Source: Gemmatimonadota bacterium
GTDB lineage: Bacteria > Latescibacterota > UBA2968 > UBA8231
DNA length: 64,000 bases
Direction of reading: 5' to 3'
NCBI GenBank assembly: GCA_009840005.1
Contig: VXOR01000101.1
Coordinates: 1 to 64,000 of the forward strand
The notes under the pieces are model-generated. The model had not been told where the DNA came from, did no database searches, and saw only the letters and a list, made by a program, of their open reading frames with translations. Below are positions 25,213 through 34,536 of this stretch, one piece after another. The translations under genes and the position numbers were made by a program. Numbering within the stretch: the stretch's first letter is position 1; every line of letters starts with the position of its first letter.

Positions 25213-26763
25213 TCAGGCGGGATTTTTGAACTCGACACTGTAGAGCTCGCCGCAGCGCATTTGAAAGCCCAGCGAGATCGGCCCTTCGCCTTGGTGGCCT
25301 AGGTCGGCTTCGCCATTCCAGGTCACTTCGCGATCTAGGTGATCGCCTACTAGCCAATCGCAGTCCTCGAATGAGCGGCCGGGCAGGGGCTGGTACTTGC
25401 GGTCCATAATCTGCACCTTTACGCTGCCTCCGGGCACGGTCTTGAAGTTGAGGTGGACGCGGCGCTGTTCAACTGCTAGCTGAAAGGTTCTGAAGCGCCC
25501 CTCTACCGGTGCTTCCAAGGCCGCCAGCCGTCCCTTGGGCCACCAGGCCCAAGCAATGTGCCCGTGCGGCGGCTGTCGCAGGTGCTTGTGCGGTTCTGGC
25601 GAGCCGCAGATGGTGATGCCCATGCGCTCGTCGGGCAAAGGCACTAGGCCGACGCCGGCAGACACGGCCCCTTCGACCCAGGTGCCCCCATCGCCGGGTT
25701 CGCACACTGGCCCGCCGGGCACGAAGTTCCACACCACATTGTCTGGGCTGGCGGCCAGCCCAAGGCTGAAGGAATCGTCTATCAAACGCCAGCGCAGCGG
25801 GAACATGAGGTGGTAGTCGGTGGTGCCCGGCATTGTTGTTTTGGAATTGGCGTACCACAAATCGTAGGGTTCAGCCGCGGCGTTGGGCCAGAAGACTTCC
25901 TCGGACAGGGGCAGGCGGCGGAAATCTGCAGAAGCAGTGCGACCGATGCTGCGGCGGTTGAAGAAATGGCTGCGGCAATAGGCCACGTACTGTCCCAGCA
26001 CTGGATCGTACTCGCAGACATTGAGGGTGTCGCTGATTTGCGCGACGAGCGGATCGGGGATGGGCGTCCAGCTAAAGCCGTCGGGCGAGATGGCACCGAA
26101 CAGGCCGTCCCACTTTTCTGCCTCCAGATTGAGCGCTCCAACCTCGCCGGGCCTTTGTTGCAGGTAGCGCTCCTTTTGCGCCGGGCTTAGCTGGCCCACG
26201 TAGATCATTTTGTAGCGCTCCTCCACAGAGGCCGACTCATCCTTGAACACGGTGGCACCGTGCAAACCGGTCTCTTCGACCTGGGGCAGTCCGTACACAA
26301 TATTGTTGTCCTTGGAGCCCTTGCGATCGATCCGCCCCTGCGCGGGAAAGCACCAGTTTTCACCGTCGTCCGATTCCGCATAGCAGATGTAGTCGGCTGC
26401 GCCTATGGGATATTTTTCGTGGCCGACATGTTCGCCCGCGAACAATTCGTACCAGAGCCGGTAGCGCCCCTCTTCGCGGATCACGGTGCCGGGCCAGATA
26501 AAGCCTTCGTCCGCCGCTGGTAGCAGGAAAGGCTCGCTCTTAGTCGCTGGTTTGGCGCGCAGGCGGATGCCGGTGGGCATGTAATTCGGCTCGTGTATCA
26601 GCGGTGGTCGCTCGTCGTTGGTCCAGACGCGCAACCATTGACCTTCGGCATTGCGCCAGCCGGTCGAATGACTGCCGTGATGGACGTAGCGCCAGTCGTG
26701 AAAGTAGATAATATTCGACGGCAATTTGTAGGGCGGGCGCTGGTTGCGGATGGGAGAAATCAC
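25213..26763 (-). CDS. Five-bladed-propeller glycosidase-like protein, copy 4
   Basis: This 516 aa protein is the fourth member of the propeller family of this window. Blade motifs are YRLWYELFAGEHVG, DYICYAESDDGENWCFPAQG, LFGAISPDGFSWTPIPDPLV and GLAASPDNVVWNFVPGG. The C-terminal sandwich has REVTWNGEADLGHQGEGPIS in place of the usual SDLSALKG. GTG 26763 is taken as start, with AAAGGA upstream. There is no signal peptide. It is 23 bp downstream of the last barrel-like gene of the large minus-strand operon, so it may be that operon's final gene rather than part of the catabolic locus. It is more diverged than copies 2 and 3. Confidence 0.7.
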   Translation of the reverse strand: MISPIRNQRPPYKLPSNIIYFHDWRYVHHGSHSTGWRNAEGQWLRVWTNDERPPLIHEPNYMPTGIRLRAKPATKSEPFLLPAADEGFIWPGTVIREEGRYRLWYELFAGEHVGHEKYPIGAADYICYAESDDGENWCFPAQGRIDRKGSKDNNIVYGLPQVEETGLHGATVFKDESASVEERYKMIYVGQLSPAQKERYLQQRPGEVGALNLEAEKWDGLFGAISPDGFSWTPIPDPLVAQISDTLNVCEYDPVLGQYVAYCRSHFFNRRSIGRTASADFRRLPLSEEVFWPNAAAEPYDLWYANSKTTMPGTTDYHLMFPLRWRLIDDSFSLGLAASPDNVVWNFVPGGPVCEPGDGGTWVEGAVSAGVGLVPLPDERMGITICGSPEPHKHLRQPPHGHIAWAWWPKGRLAALEAPVEGRFRTFQLAVEQRRVHLNFKTVPGGSVKVQIMDRKYQPLPGRSFEDCDWLVGDHLDREVTWNGEADLGHQGEGPISLGFQMRCGELYSVEFKNPA

Positions 26764-26786
26764 GGTGTTGTCCTTTGCGGATACTG

Positions 26787-29723
26787 CTATAGGAACCGTC
26801 CATATTCGGTAAAGCCGATGAGGACACGGGCGAAAAAAGTCAGCGCATCAAAGGCATCGCTCTCCCGCGATTCCTCGTCGAATGTCTTGACCTCCCGCTG
26901 CAATCCCACGATCGTGCGCAGATCGTAGCCGAAATACTTCGAGCGGTTGTTCACGTTGAGATACAATGTGTGTTGGTCAAAACTATTGCGTGCATTGACC
27001 CGATCCTCGACCCGGTAGGGCAGCGGCCCCAAGCCCTGGATGCCCAGCTGTAGCTGGCTGCGCTGCATTAGCGGCAGGGTACAGCGCAGGATGGGAATGA
27101 CACTGAACTCCGAGCGCACGGTGCGGCGGGCGTAGCGGCCATCGAGCTGGCGGTCGGCGGCTTGGTCAACTAGGCGCAGCAGCAGGACCTTGAACTGGGG
27201 TTGGATCTGCAGCCGGTGCCAATGCCAAGTGTAGTCGGCGCGGCTGACCCACGTGAAGAAGTCGAGCCGTTTGTCGCGTTGGATTAGGCCGCCGGGCAAA
27301 GGACCGGCTTGTTGCCAGTTGAAGCGCAGGCGGATTTTGTGGACCATCTGGAGGGTGGACCAGGGATTGAGCCAGCTCTCCAGATAAGTGTCATTGACGT
27401 AGCTGTTGCGATACAGCAGCGGGTCGGCGCGGAGATTGTTGGTGAAAGAGGGCTTGTTGCCGGCGACTAGGCCGCGAAAATCTGTATCTATGCGCTTTGG
27501 TCGTTCAACCAGCGCGGAGAATTCGTCGGCGATATCGTCTTTGACGCGGCGCAGGTGGTTTTCGAAAAACAGCCGCTGCAGCCGTCCCAACTCTTCGCGC
27601 CGGTAGTTCACCAGCGCGTAGGTTGACTTGTTGCGCCCGCCGCCAGCGATTTGTTCGATGTCGTAGCGCCCCGCCCCCAAAGACCACTGGGGCGTCAGAT
27701 CTAGTTGGCCGAATAGGTGGATGCCGCGCTGGTCGGCGTCGTAGGGGTAGTCGGGGTCTAGGTCGTCCTCGCGCACATCGGGATCGTCGTTGTTGTTGCG
27801 GTCGAGGCCGTAGAAGAAGTCGTTGGATTCGACGTAGTACATGAGGAAGGGCTCGACGTAGTCGGGCACATCGTTGAAGTTGCGGTTGGTGTCGGGCAGG
27901 CCGTCGTTGTCGTCGTCCTGACCGGGGAACACTCCGTCGATGTCCTCGTCTTCGCGGTCGTTGGGTTGCCCCTGTAGATTGCCCACGCGCTTGTCCGGGT
28001 AGCGGTCGCCGTCCTCGTTGTCCTGCACTAGATCCCAGAAGATGGTGTTGTTGGCCAGGCCGGCCAGCGTAGTTTCTGTCAAACCGATTTCGAATGGCAC
28101 AAAGGTGCGCATTTCCGTGTGGAAGTCTGGATTCATGGCAAAGGCTTCGGCCCCCAGGCGGCCTCCCTTGAACCAGCGCACGGCATTAATGTACCAGGCC
28201 GATCCTTTCTCGGAGAAGCGCGGTCCCCGGTCGTACAGCGCGGTCTCGTCCATGCGCGCCGGAAAGCGGGAGTAGCGCGCTGAACGGGCGTATTCGCCGT
28301 TGATTTCTAGGCCGGCTAGGGCAAGGTGCATATCGGCGCTGTAGGTGAAAAGCGATGTGTTTTCACCTACATTGATCCGCCTTCTGGCCAGATTGGAGCC
28401 GTCCTGCACATTGCCCTCGGCGCGCAGGACGGTCCGATAGAACGTGCTCACGTATTGATTGGGATAGCCGCGTCCCCGCGGGTTGTTGAGATTGAGGGTA
28501 GCCACTTCTACTTGGTAGTCGTTGGCCAGTGCCGCTTCCACGGCCACCGATTCCACGTAGGGCTCCTGCGACAGATCGAAGACGAACACCAAGTGCTCGT
28601 TGCCGTCGGCGTGGAGGATCTCCTCGGGCGATTCGAGTTTGAAGGTGGCCAGCAGCCCTTCGAGGTTGGTATTCTTACTCACATCAATGCCGGCCTCGTG
28701 GTCGGCGCGATAGAGATAATCGGCAAAGAGCGGCATATCGTTTCTGCCGCGGTAGTAGAGCGTGGCTATCTGGTAATAGCCCCGAGGGTTAGTGTAAATG
28801 GTCGGGTTGAATTGGCCCGTCAGCCGGGAGATGGTGCCCACCTGCGTGTCCACGCCCTCGAAATGGCGAATCACTGTTGGCACGATATCGGGCCGGGCTT
28901 CGCCGTTAAGTATGAGTTGCGCTTCCTGCACCAAGGCACCGCCGCGGCCGTCGTGGGGCGAGTCATCGGTAAAGCGCACCACAATCTGGTCCATGGACGG
29001 CAGCTTGGGTCTCAGGGATCCTTTGAGGCTGTTGTTGTCTTGGGTGCTCTGATACACGTGCATGTTCACGCCGTTCAGGCCCAGCCGCAGGGCCCCGATA
29101 TCCGTTTCCAGCCGCGTCCCCAGCAGGATGGTCGAATCGTCGGCAAAGTGCGTATTTTCGATGGCCCAGGGAGAAACGGATTCGATGTAAAAATGAGGGC
29201 GTTCGATGCGCGATCCTAGGAAGGTGAGGCGGGCATAAGGCGTGGCCAAGTCGAAGCGGGCACCATTAAAGTCAACTTGCGACAGGGTCAACGGCGTGAA
29301 ACGGGCAATCAGCCCGTCGCCGACAATGGCGCTGTATCCCCAGTCGTTATAGCTGTCGCGGCCCACCACTAGAAAATCGAAAACCGTGCTCCACTGGTTG
29401 CGATCCTTGAAGATGCTGCTGCCGTATTCCTGACCGAGCGTGCGACGCTCGGTCCAGTCGTACAAGTCGTAACCAGTAATGAGGGGATCGCCGAAGGAAT
29501 CGTAGAAGGCCCGAGGTCGGTCGGCGTAGGGGAAGGTGTGGTCTGGGTAATTGGAATAGCCCTGAAAGGCGTAGTTGTTGTACTGGGGCAACTGCCGCCA
29601 GAGAAAGTCCTGGGAAGGCAGAATCTCGGGAATGCCCAGACGCGGCGTTTCCGCCAAGCTCGGGACTATTGCCCATAGCAGTACTAGAAGCACTCCGCAG
29701 ATGTGTATTGTCGGCTTTTTCAC
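26787..29723 (-). CDS. Large outer-membrane-barrel-like protein with acidic Ca-binding-type loops, paralogue C
   Basis: This 978 aa secreted protein has a signal peptide MKKPTIHICGVLLVLLWAIV, then PSLAE. It is one of three paralogues (with 31806 and 34537) that share YxNYxxxGYxxYP near residue 50, FYDSFGDPLITGYDLYD, SSIFKDRNQWSTVFDFLVV and GRDSYNDWGYSAIVGDGLIA. Around residue 600 is a thrombospondin-type-3-like acidic stretch (QDNEDGDRYPDK, DEDIDGVFPGQDDDNDGLPD, NNNDDPDVREDDLDPDYPYD). The last 300 residues alternate aromatic and polar strands and end in F-terminal GFTEYGRFL, typical of an outer-membrane beta-barrel. No TonB-dependent plug is seen. It is the last barrel gene of the operon starting at 45485. 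Its function is not recognised. Confidence 0.7.
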   Translation of the reverse strand: MKKPTIHICGVLLVLLWAIVPSLAETPRLGIPEILPSQDFLWRQLPQYNNYAFQGYSNYPDHTFPYADRPRAFYDSFGDPLITGYDLYDWTERRTLGQEYGSSIFKDRNQWSTVFDFLVVGRDSYNDWGYSAIVGDGLIARFTPLTLSQVDFNGARFDLATPYARLTFLGSRIERPHFYIESVSPWAIENTHFADDSTILLGTRLETDIGALRLGLNGVNMHVYQSTQDNNSLKGSLRPKLPSMDQIVVRFTDDSPHDGRGGALVQEAQLILNGEARPDIVPTVIRHFEGVDTQVGTISRLTGQFNPTIYTNPRGYYQIATLYYRGRNDMPLFADYLYRADHEAGIDVSKNTNLEGLLATFKLESPEEILHADGNEHLVFVFDLSQEPYVESVAVEAALANDYQVEVATLNLNNPRGRGYPNQYVSTFYRTVLRAEGNVQDGSNLARRRINVGENTSLFTYSADMHLALAGLEINGEYARSARYSRFPARMDETALYDRGPRFSEKGSAWYINAVRWFKGGRLGAEAFAMNPDFHTEMRTFVPFEIGLTETTLAGLANNTIFWDLVQDNEDGDRYPDKRVGNLQGQPNDREDEDIDGVFPGQDDDNDGLPDTNRNFNDVPDYVEPFLMYYVESNDFFYGLDRNNNDDPDVREDDLDPDYPYDADQRGIHLFGQLDLTPQWSLGAGRYDIEQIAGGGRNKSTYALVNYRREELGRLQRLFFENHLRRVKDDIADEFSALVERPKRIDTDFRGLVAGNKPSFTNNLRADPLLYRNSYVNDTYLESWLNPWSTLQMVHKIRLRFNWQQAGPLPGGLIQRDKRLDFFTWVSRADYTWHWHRLQIQPQFKVLLLRLVDQAADRQLDGRYARRTVRSEFSVIPILRCTLPLMQRSQLQLGIQGLGPLPYRVEDRVNARNSFDQHTLYLNVNNRSKYFGYDLRTIVGLQREVKTFDEESRESDAFDALTFFARVLIGFTEYGRFL

Positions 29724-29739
29724 GATCTGCCTACTTCCA

Positions 29740-31809
29740 TTAGTACACCACGGCTACGACGCGCAGGCGGCTTTCTTCTTCGCGCTCGAGAAGGAGCCGC
29801 ACGCGTACTAGGTAGAGTCCTGGTGCCACCAGTTCGCCGGCATCGTTCCTGCCGTCCCACAGGCCCGGCACCGAGGCCGACGCCACGTATTCGCCCGCGT
29901 TCAGGGAGCCTGCATATAGGGCGCGCACAGGCCGGCCTTGGACATCGAATACGTCCACTTCTACTACTTGGGGCTCGCTTATCCGCGCTAGGGTAAATTC
30001 GATCGCTGTCTTGTCGTTGATGCCGTCGCCGTTGGGACTAAATGCCTGTGGTACCGGACGCACATGACTCAATAGAGACCCCTCGACACCACTGGCAGAT
30101 ACCTCCCACGAGCGAGGCTGACCGCTGTCTGGATCGGGTTCAATGTTCTCCTCGGCATCCAGCGTCGCGCCTCCGTCTGGACCAGAGACTTGGGCGCGGA
30201 ACTGGAAGACATTGCTCAGCAGCCGTCCACGGAAGCGCATTTCTAGGGTTCCCGCTTGGCGCCAGGGCTCGGCCAGTACTATATCCAGCGCAGTGCTCGA
30301 TGCGGTGGTTGCGGCGATTTCCATTCCAGGTGGGGGCACAATTTCCTCTAGCTCGATCTGGCTGGGCAGGGCAACATGCACCCGCTCCACCCCCAGATCA
30401 TCAGCACTGAAATCCAACTCTAGGCGATACGTGAAAAGGGTGTCTCGGCCCAGCACGGCCCGATTGGGCTCGACCCAGCCGCGGACCAACGAGGCGGGGA
30501 TCTGGTCGGTGAAATCGACAATCAGACTGTCCAAGCGCGGGCCCGCATCTTCGACTTGAGTTTCCAGATTGACCCGGTACTGCAGGAAAGTGCGCGGTTC
30601 GGGCACCTGTAGCAGAGCTGGACTGGTGTGCACAGGCGCGCTCCAATCGCTCCAAGTGCTGCCGTCGTTCGAACTGCGGAATTGCAGCCCGAGCGCGGTA
30701 CCGTCCGGCACTTGGCCACCCCAGCGCACAGAGGCAAAATTCTTGCGCTCTCCGGGCCGTCCTAAGTCTAGGGGCGACGAGACAAAGCTGCCCACAGGGG
30801 CAATACCGCTGCCCAGCACCTGAATCTCAGCTACTTTGGCGCGCTGCACCGCATCGACCTCGGCGATGATCACTTGTAGGTAACGGGCAAAGACTGGGGC
30901 AAAGGCGATGGCTGTGCGCTCGGGTTGCTCAATGCCGTGCAGCACGCCCACCTCGCTCCAGCCAAACTGGTCGTTGCTTACTTGGACAGCGTAGCCGCGC
31001 AGGGTATTCTGGACAAACTCGTCGGCGTTTCTACCCTGAGTCAGGACCCGCACCTCGCTGATTAGACGCCGGTTCAACAGATCCACTTGGGCAATGGCGT
31101 TCAACTCGGTCGGATCTACGGTCCAGCCGGTATTGAAGCGGCCGTCGAATACTTCTGGACGGTTGGAGGGCAGCCTGAACGCTAGGTTTTCTCCCTCCAC
31201 TGAACGCAGACTCAGGCCGCCGGCTGGCTGGCCTATGTCGATGCCACCGGGAAAGCCGGCGATTACATCCGCCTGCAGCGTATCGGCCCAGTCGGATACG
31301 CCCGTCCTGTCTAGGTGACCGCGCTGTACTTGCTGCCAAGTGTCCAGTCGGCTCACATCCTTTGTCTGCCAGCCCGCGTCTTCTTGGGGCTCACCGCTCC
31401 AGTACCAAAAATTCTGCAACGCACCAAAGGTGCTGACCCATGACTGCTCTGCGGCGCTCACCTCCACAACTAGGCCGCTGCTGTTGCCCCGACCGCGATT
31501 GACGACGAGCACGGCCAACTCGTTTTTGCGCCGCTTGAGCTCGACTGGGTACTCTTCCATGGTGGTCCAATTGTCGTCGCTGCCGATGGCTTCGCCGTTG
31601 AGGAAAACCTCGTATTCGTCTGCTGCAGTCAGGAGCAGCAGCGCAGAGCCCGCCTCGGGTGCATTGAGGGTATGCCGGTAGTACACGGTCTGCTCCCACT
31701 GGTCAACGGTCCATTCCTCCGCATGACTTGTGGTGCCCACCAGCAAGGCTGCGGCCAATAGGAATGGACGCAACTGCAGAGGCGTTTGGTCTGTTCGCGT
31801 CCACCTCAT
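29740..31809 (-). CDS. Secreted galactose-binding/discoidin protein with FlgD-like tail, paralogue 2
   Basis: This is a 689 aa exported protein with a signal peptide (LQLRPFLLAAALLVGTTSHA then EEW). Residues 30-150 form a galactose-binding-like beta-sandwich (DQWEQTVYYRHTLNAPEAGS, DEYEVFLNGEAIGSDDNW). Residues 230-330 are discoidin-like (GYAVQVSNDQFGWSEVGVLH, PVFARYLQVIIAEVDAV). Ig-like segments follow, then an FlgD/CHU_C-type end: AFSPNGDGINDKTAIEF, VDVFDVQGRPVRALYAGSLN, WDGRNDAGELVAPGLYLVRV. It is paralogous to 37256-39307 and starts inside the stop of the barrel gene upstream (4-bp overlap). Each such gene is paired with a barrel gene directly downstream, so the two products probably act as a surface complex. 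Confidence 0.75.
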   Translation of the reverse strand: MRWTRTDQTPLQLRPFLLAAALLVGTTSHAEEWTVDQWEQTVYYRHTLNAPEAGSALLLLTAADEYEVFLNGEAIGSDDNWTTMEEYPVELKRRKNELAVLVVNRGRGNSSGLVVEVSAAEQSWVSTFGALQNFWYWSGEPQEDAGWQTKDVSRLDTWQQVQRGHLDRTGVSDWADTLQADVIAGFPGGIDIGQPAGGLSLRSVEGENLAFRLPSNRPEVFDGRFNTGWTVDPTELNAIAQVDLLNRRLISEVRVLTQGRNADEFVQNTLRGYAVQVSNDQFGWSEVGVLHGIEQPERTAIAFAPVFARYLQVIIAEVDAVQRAKVAEIQVLGSGIAPVGSFVSSPLDLGRPGERKNFASVRWGGQVPDGTALGLQFRSSNDGSTWSDWSAPVHTSPALLQVPEPRTFLQYRVNLETQVEDAGPRLDSLIVDFTDQIPASLVRGWVEPNRAVLGRDTLFTYRLELDFSADDLGVERVHVALPSQIELEEIVPPPGMEIAATTASSTALDIVLAEPWRQAGTLEMRFRGRLLSNVFQFRAQVSGPDGGATLDAEENIEPDPDSGQPRSWEVSASGVEGSLLSHVRPVPQAFSPNGDGINDKTAIEFTLARISEPQVVEVDVFDVQGRPVRALYAGSLNAGEYVASASVPGLWDGRNDAGELVAPGLYLVRVRLLLEREEESRLRVVAVVY

Positions 31810-34532
31810 TGTACCGGCTCCAGTCCCACGACCATGCGGATAAAGAACTGTTCAAAATTAATATCCTCGAATTTTCGGGTGCGGTCCTTCATGCGGCGTC
31901 GGCTGATCTCGTAACCGGCCGTAAGTGCCATGTCGAAACCAGCGTATTCAAAGCGATTGACCAGCATGAAAAGCGCATCGCGGGTGTTGTAGTCTTGGTC
32001 CTCATTTTGGCCATTGCGGTAGATGCTGGGCAGCATGGATAGCCCTTGGACACCACCGCGCAGGAAGGTGCGCTCGGTGAATTTGAAGTCGGCCACTAGC
32101 ATGGGGAAGCCGAAGACCTCGGACGCTGGCTGAATGCGTCCTGCGTCGTCGGTGCGGCGGCGCAGCATGAGCTTGTAGCGCGGCGATACTTCTAGCCCGC
32201 CCAAACGCCAGCGATAATCTGCGCGCAACACCGAAGTCCACAGTTGAATCGCATTGTCGCGGCTCTTGGCGCTGAGCTGTTGGTTGACTTCGAACTTGAG
32301 ATTGGCACCGACAAAGAGGTTGCGCACCCCCCGGAAGGCAAAGTCGATGAAGGCGGTGTTGACGGCGCTGTCCCGCATTAACAATTCGTCTTCGACAAAG
32401 GTTTCAATGGTGGCACGCGGATTAAAGATGTCGAAGTTGGCCACGTCGCCGAAGCGGAATACGCCGTCGGGGATATCGTCCTGTACCCGCTTTAAGAAGT
32501 CCACCGCCCGCACTTCGCCCCAACTGCCGAAGCGCCGCTGGTACTCGGCTTTGGCATACCACACATCCGCCCGCTGGCCGCCCCAGATGGCCTCCATATC
32601 GTAGCGCCCGAGGGTCAGTTCCAGCGTGCGCTGGGGCTGAAAGCGCACAAAGAGATGGTAGCCCTTGCGGTTGAGGTCATAGGGATAGTCCGGCTTGTTG
32701 TCGTTTTCGCGCACGTCAATGACGCCATTGTTGTTCAGATCGTCGCCGTAGTCGAAATCGTCCGGATTGACGTCGTAGAGCAAGAAAGGCTCGAAATAAT
32801 CGGGTACTTGGTTGCGATTGCGGTTGGTGTCAGGGGTGCCGTCTTGGTCCTTGTCTAGGCCGGGAAAAACCCCGTTCTGGTCCTCGAAACTGGGTATGAA
32901 GAAATCGTCTGGAAAAGGATCCTTGTCGTCGTTGTCGTCAACTGTGTTTAGGTCGAGAGTATTGTTCAGGCTCTCGTCGGTCGAACCCAGCTCGCCGGCG
33001 AAAGGCCCAGTGCCAGAGGCAGCGTATGCCCCTAGCGTCAGGTCGGTCACCGAAAGCTGGGTGCGGTATTCGGGACTGAGGCGGAACAGCTCCCCGCCAA
33101 CGGCAATTTTCGGGGTGAATTCTCGCTCGATATTGAGCAGATAGGCGTGGCCACTGCGGTCGTGGCGTTGGCCGCGGTGATCGTGGACGGGGTACTGGAG
33201 GAAGTTGAAGCTGTGAGCCCACTCGCCCTTGAAGCGAAAGCCCTTTACGTCCGTACTCAGGCCTAGGCCAGCCAAGGTGAGGCCGGTCTGGCGACCGTAG
33301 GAAAAGCGGATCTGCTCGACATCGGCACCGGCGGAGCCACGTCCTTTGGAGCCGGCCAAACTTTTGTAAAAAGTTGCGCGGTTGCGCTGGGCTGGTTCAT
33401 TGCGGGATTCGCGCGGATCAACGGCGTAGATCTCCGACACGCTGACGCGATAATTGCCGCTCAGCAGCGCCTCAAAGGAGACCGACACCACTTCCTCTTC
33501 CTCGGGTAGCGGAAACCAGAACAGGACATAGTCCTTGCCATCGGCGCGGAAAGAACCATCGGGTTCGGGTGTCTGCAGCGGATAGGTGCCCAAGCGGTGG
33601 CCCTTTAACACTTCCACGTAGGGCGGAATTGGCCGTTTGAAGAAGAAGTCCTTGTTGGGAAAGTTCGGATTAAAATCCTCGGTGTTGTGGCGCGTGATGA
33701 AAGATTCAATGTCGTCTCGTCGCTCGCCGTTGAGCAGGATATCGACGTCGAAGATCCGAGCTCCGTTGCCGTCCAAGGGCGAGGTGTCTTCAATGCGGAC
33801 CACCAAGTAATCGATTACCTGGACCCGATTGGGCAACTGACCCTTCATGCCGTTCCAATCGGGCGGCGAGCGAGTGTCAATGCGGAAGAGGTTCACATAA
33901 GAGGTACTCAGGTCGATGGTGCGCCAGTTCCATTGCCAGTGGCCGCCCATCAGGTACGCAGCGAAGGCCGCGGTGCTCAAGGCGGTGGCGTCCTCTCGGG
34001 AAAGTACGGGCTTGTCCATGCGCGAGGCTAGGACCGAGAAGTTGTGCCTTTCATTGGCTAGGTCCCAGCGGATGCCATTGAGGGCGGCCAAATCTAGGAT
34101 CAACGGCGAGAAATGGGTGCGGATGCGGTCGCCGATGATCAGCCGCGTCTGCCAGTTATTATAGCTGTCGTCGGCTACCATCAGGCGGTTGAGAAACCCC
34201 TCGTAATTGTTCGGCTTGGCAATGGTGCTGCCGCTGAATACCTGGGCCGGATCGTCGAAGCGGCGGTTCTCCCGCAGGTGGTACACCTCGACGCCATTTA
34301 CCAGAAAGTCGCCGAACTCGTCGTACACGGGGTTGGCCGTGCGCGTGATGACATTGCGGGGCCAGGTCCGGTAGCCCTCTAGGCCGTAGTTGTCGTAGGT
34401 GAGCAGGCCGGGGCGGTAGAGCATTAGGCGGGCACCCGTGGTATGGGGCTCAATAAGTCTGGGATCGCCTTCGCCACGCACCATCGTTGCTAGGGCTGCT
34501 ATGAGCGCGCCTGTTGAGATCGCTTTTAGCAT
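31806..34532 (-). CDS. Large outer-membrane-barrel-like protein with acidic Ca-binding-type loops, paralogue B
   Basis: This 908 aa protein has a signal peptide (MLKAISTGALIAALATMVRG). Features shared with its paralogues are LLTYDNYGLEGYRTWPRN, VYDEFGDFLVNGVEVYHLRE, GSTIAKPNNYEGFLNRLMVA and DDSYNNWQTRLIIGDRIRTH. The acidic loop region near 560-640 reads DDNDDKDPFPDDFF, GVFPGLDKDQDGTPD and DYPYDLNRKGYHLFV. The final third has amphipathic barrel-like strands ending NFEQFFIRMVVGLEPVQ. It lies 4 bp after the paralogue at 34537 and overlaps the next gene by 4 bp. Unlike the other two it has no FlgD-tailed partner immediately upstream. Role unknown; outer-membrane location is inferred. Confidence 0.7.
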   Translation of the reverse strand: MLKAISTGALIAALATMVRGEGDPRLIEPHTTGARLMLYRPGLLTYDNYGLEGYRTWPRNVITRTANPVYDEFGDFLVNGVEVYHLRENRRFDDPAQVFSGSTIAKPNNYEGFLNRLMVADDSYNNWQTRLIIGDRIRTHFSPLILDLAALNGIRWDLANERHNFSVLASRMDKPVLSREDATALSTAAFAAYLMGGHWQWNWRTIDLSTSYVNLFRIDTRSPPDWNGMKGQLPNRVQVIDYLVVRIEDTSPLDGNGARIFDVDILLNGERRDDIESFITRHNTEDFNPNFPNKDFFFKRPIPPYVEVLKGHRLGTYPLQTPEPDGSFRADGKDYVLFWFPLPEEEEVVSVSFEALLSGNYRVSVSEIYAVDPRESRNEPAQRNRATFYKSLAGSKGRGSAGADVEQIRFSYGRQTGLTLAGLGLSTDVKGFRFKGEWAHSFNFLQYPVHDHRGQRHDRSGHAYLLNIEREFTPKIAVGGELFRLSPEYRTQLSVTDLTLGAYAASGTGPFAGELGSTDESLNNTLDLNTVDDNDDKDPFPDDFFIPSFEDQNGVFPGLDKDQDGTPDTNRNRNQVPDYFEPFLLYDVNPDDFDYGDDLNNNGVIDVRENDNKPDYPYDLNRKGYHLFVRFQPQRTLELTLGRYDMEAIWGGQRADVWYAKAEYQRRFGSWGEVRAVDFLKRVQDDIPDGVFRFGDVANFDIFNPRATIETFVEDELLMRDSAVNTAFIDFAFRGVRNLFVGANLKFEVNQQLSAKSRDNAIQLWTSVLRADYRWRLGGLEVSPRYKLMLRRRTDDAGRIQPASEVFGFPMLVADFKFTERTFLRGGVQGLSMLPSIYRNGQNEDQDYNTRDALFMLVNRFEYAGFDMALTAGYEISRRRMKDRTRKFEDINFEQFFIRMVVGLEPVQ

Positions 34533-34536
34533 AGCC

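Noticed and set aside
28326..29219. 297 aa plus-strand ORF
   Set aside because: It lies wholly antisense to the barrel gene at 26787-29723, which has a signal peptide, paralogues and operon spacing; the ORF has no domain or ribosome site.
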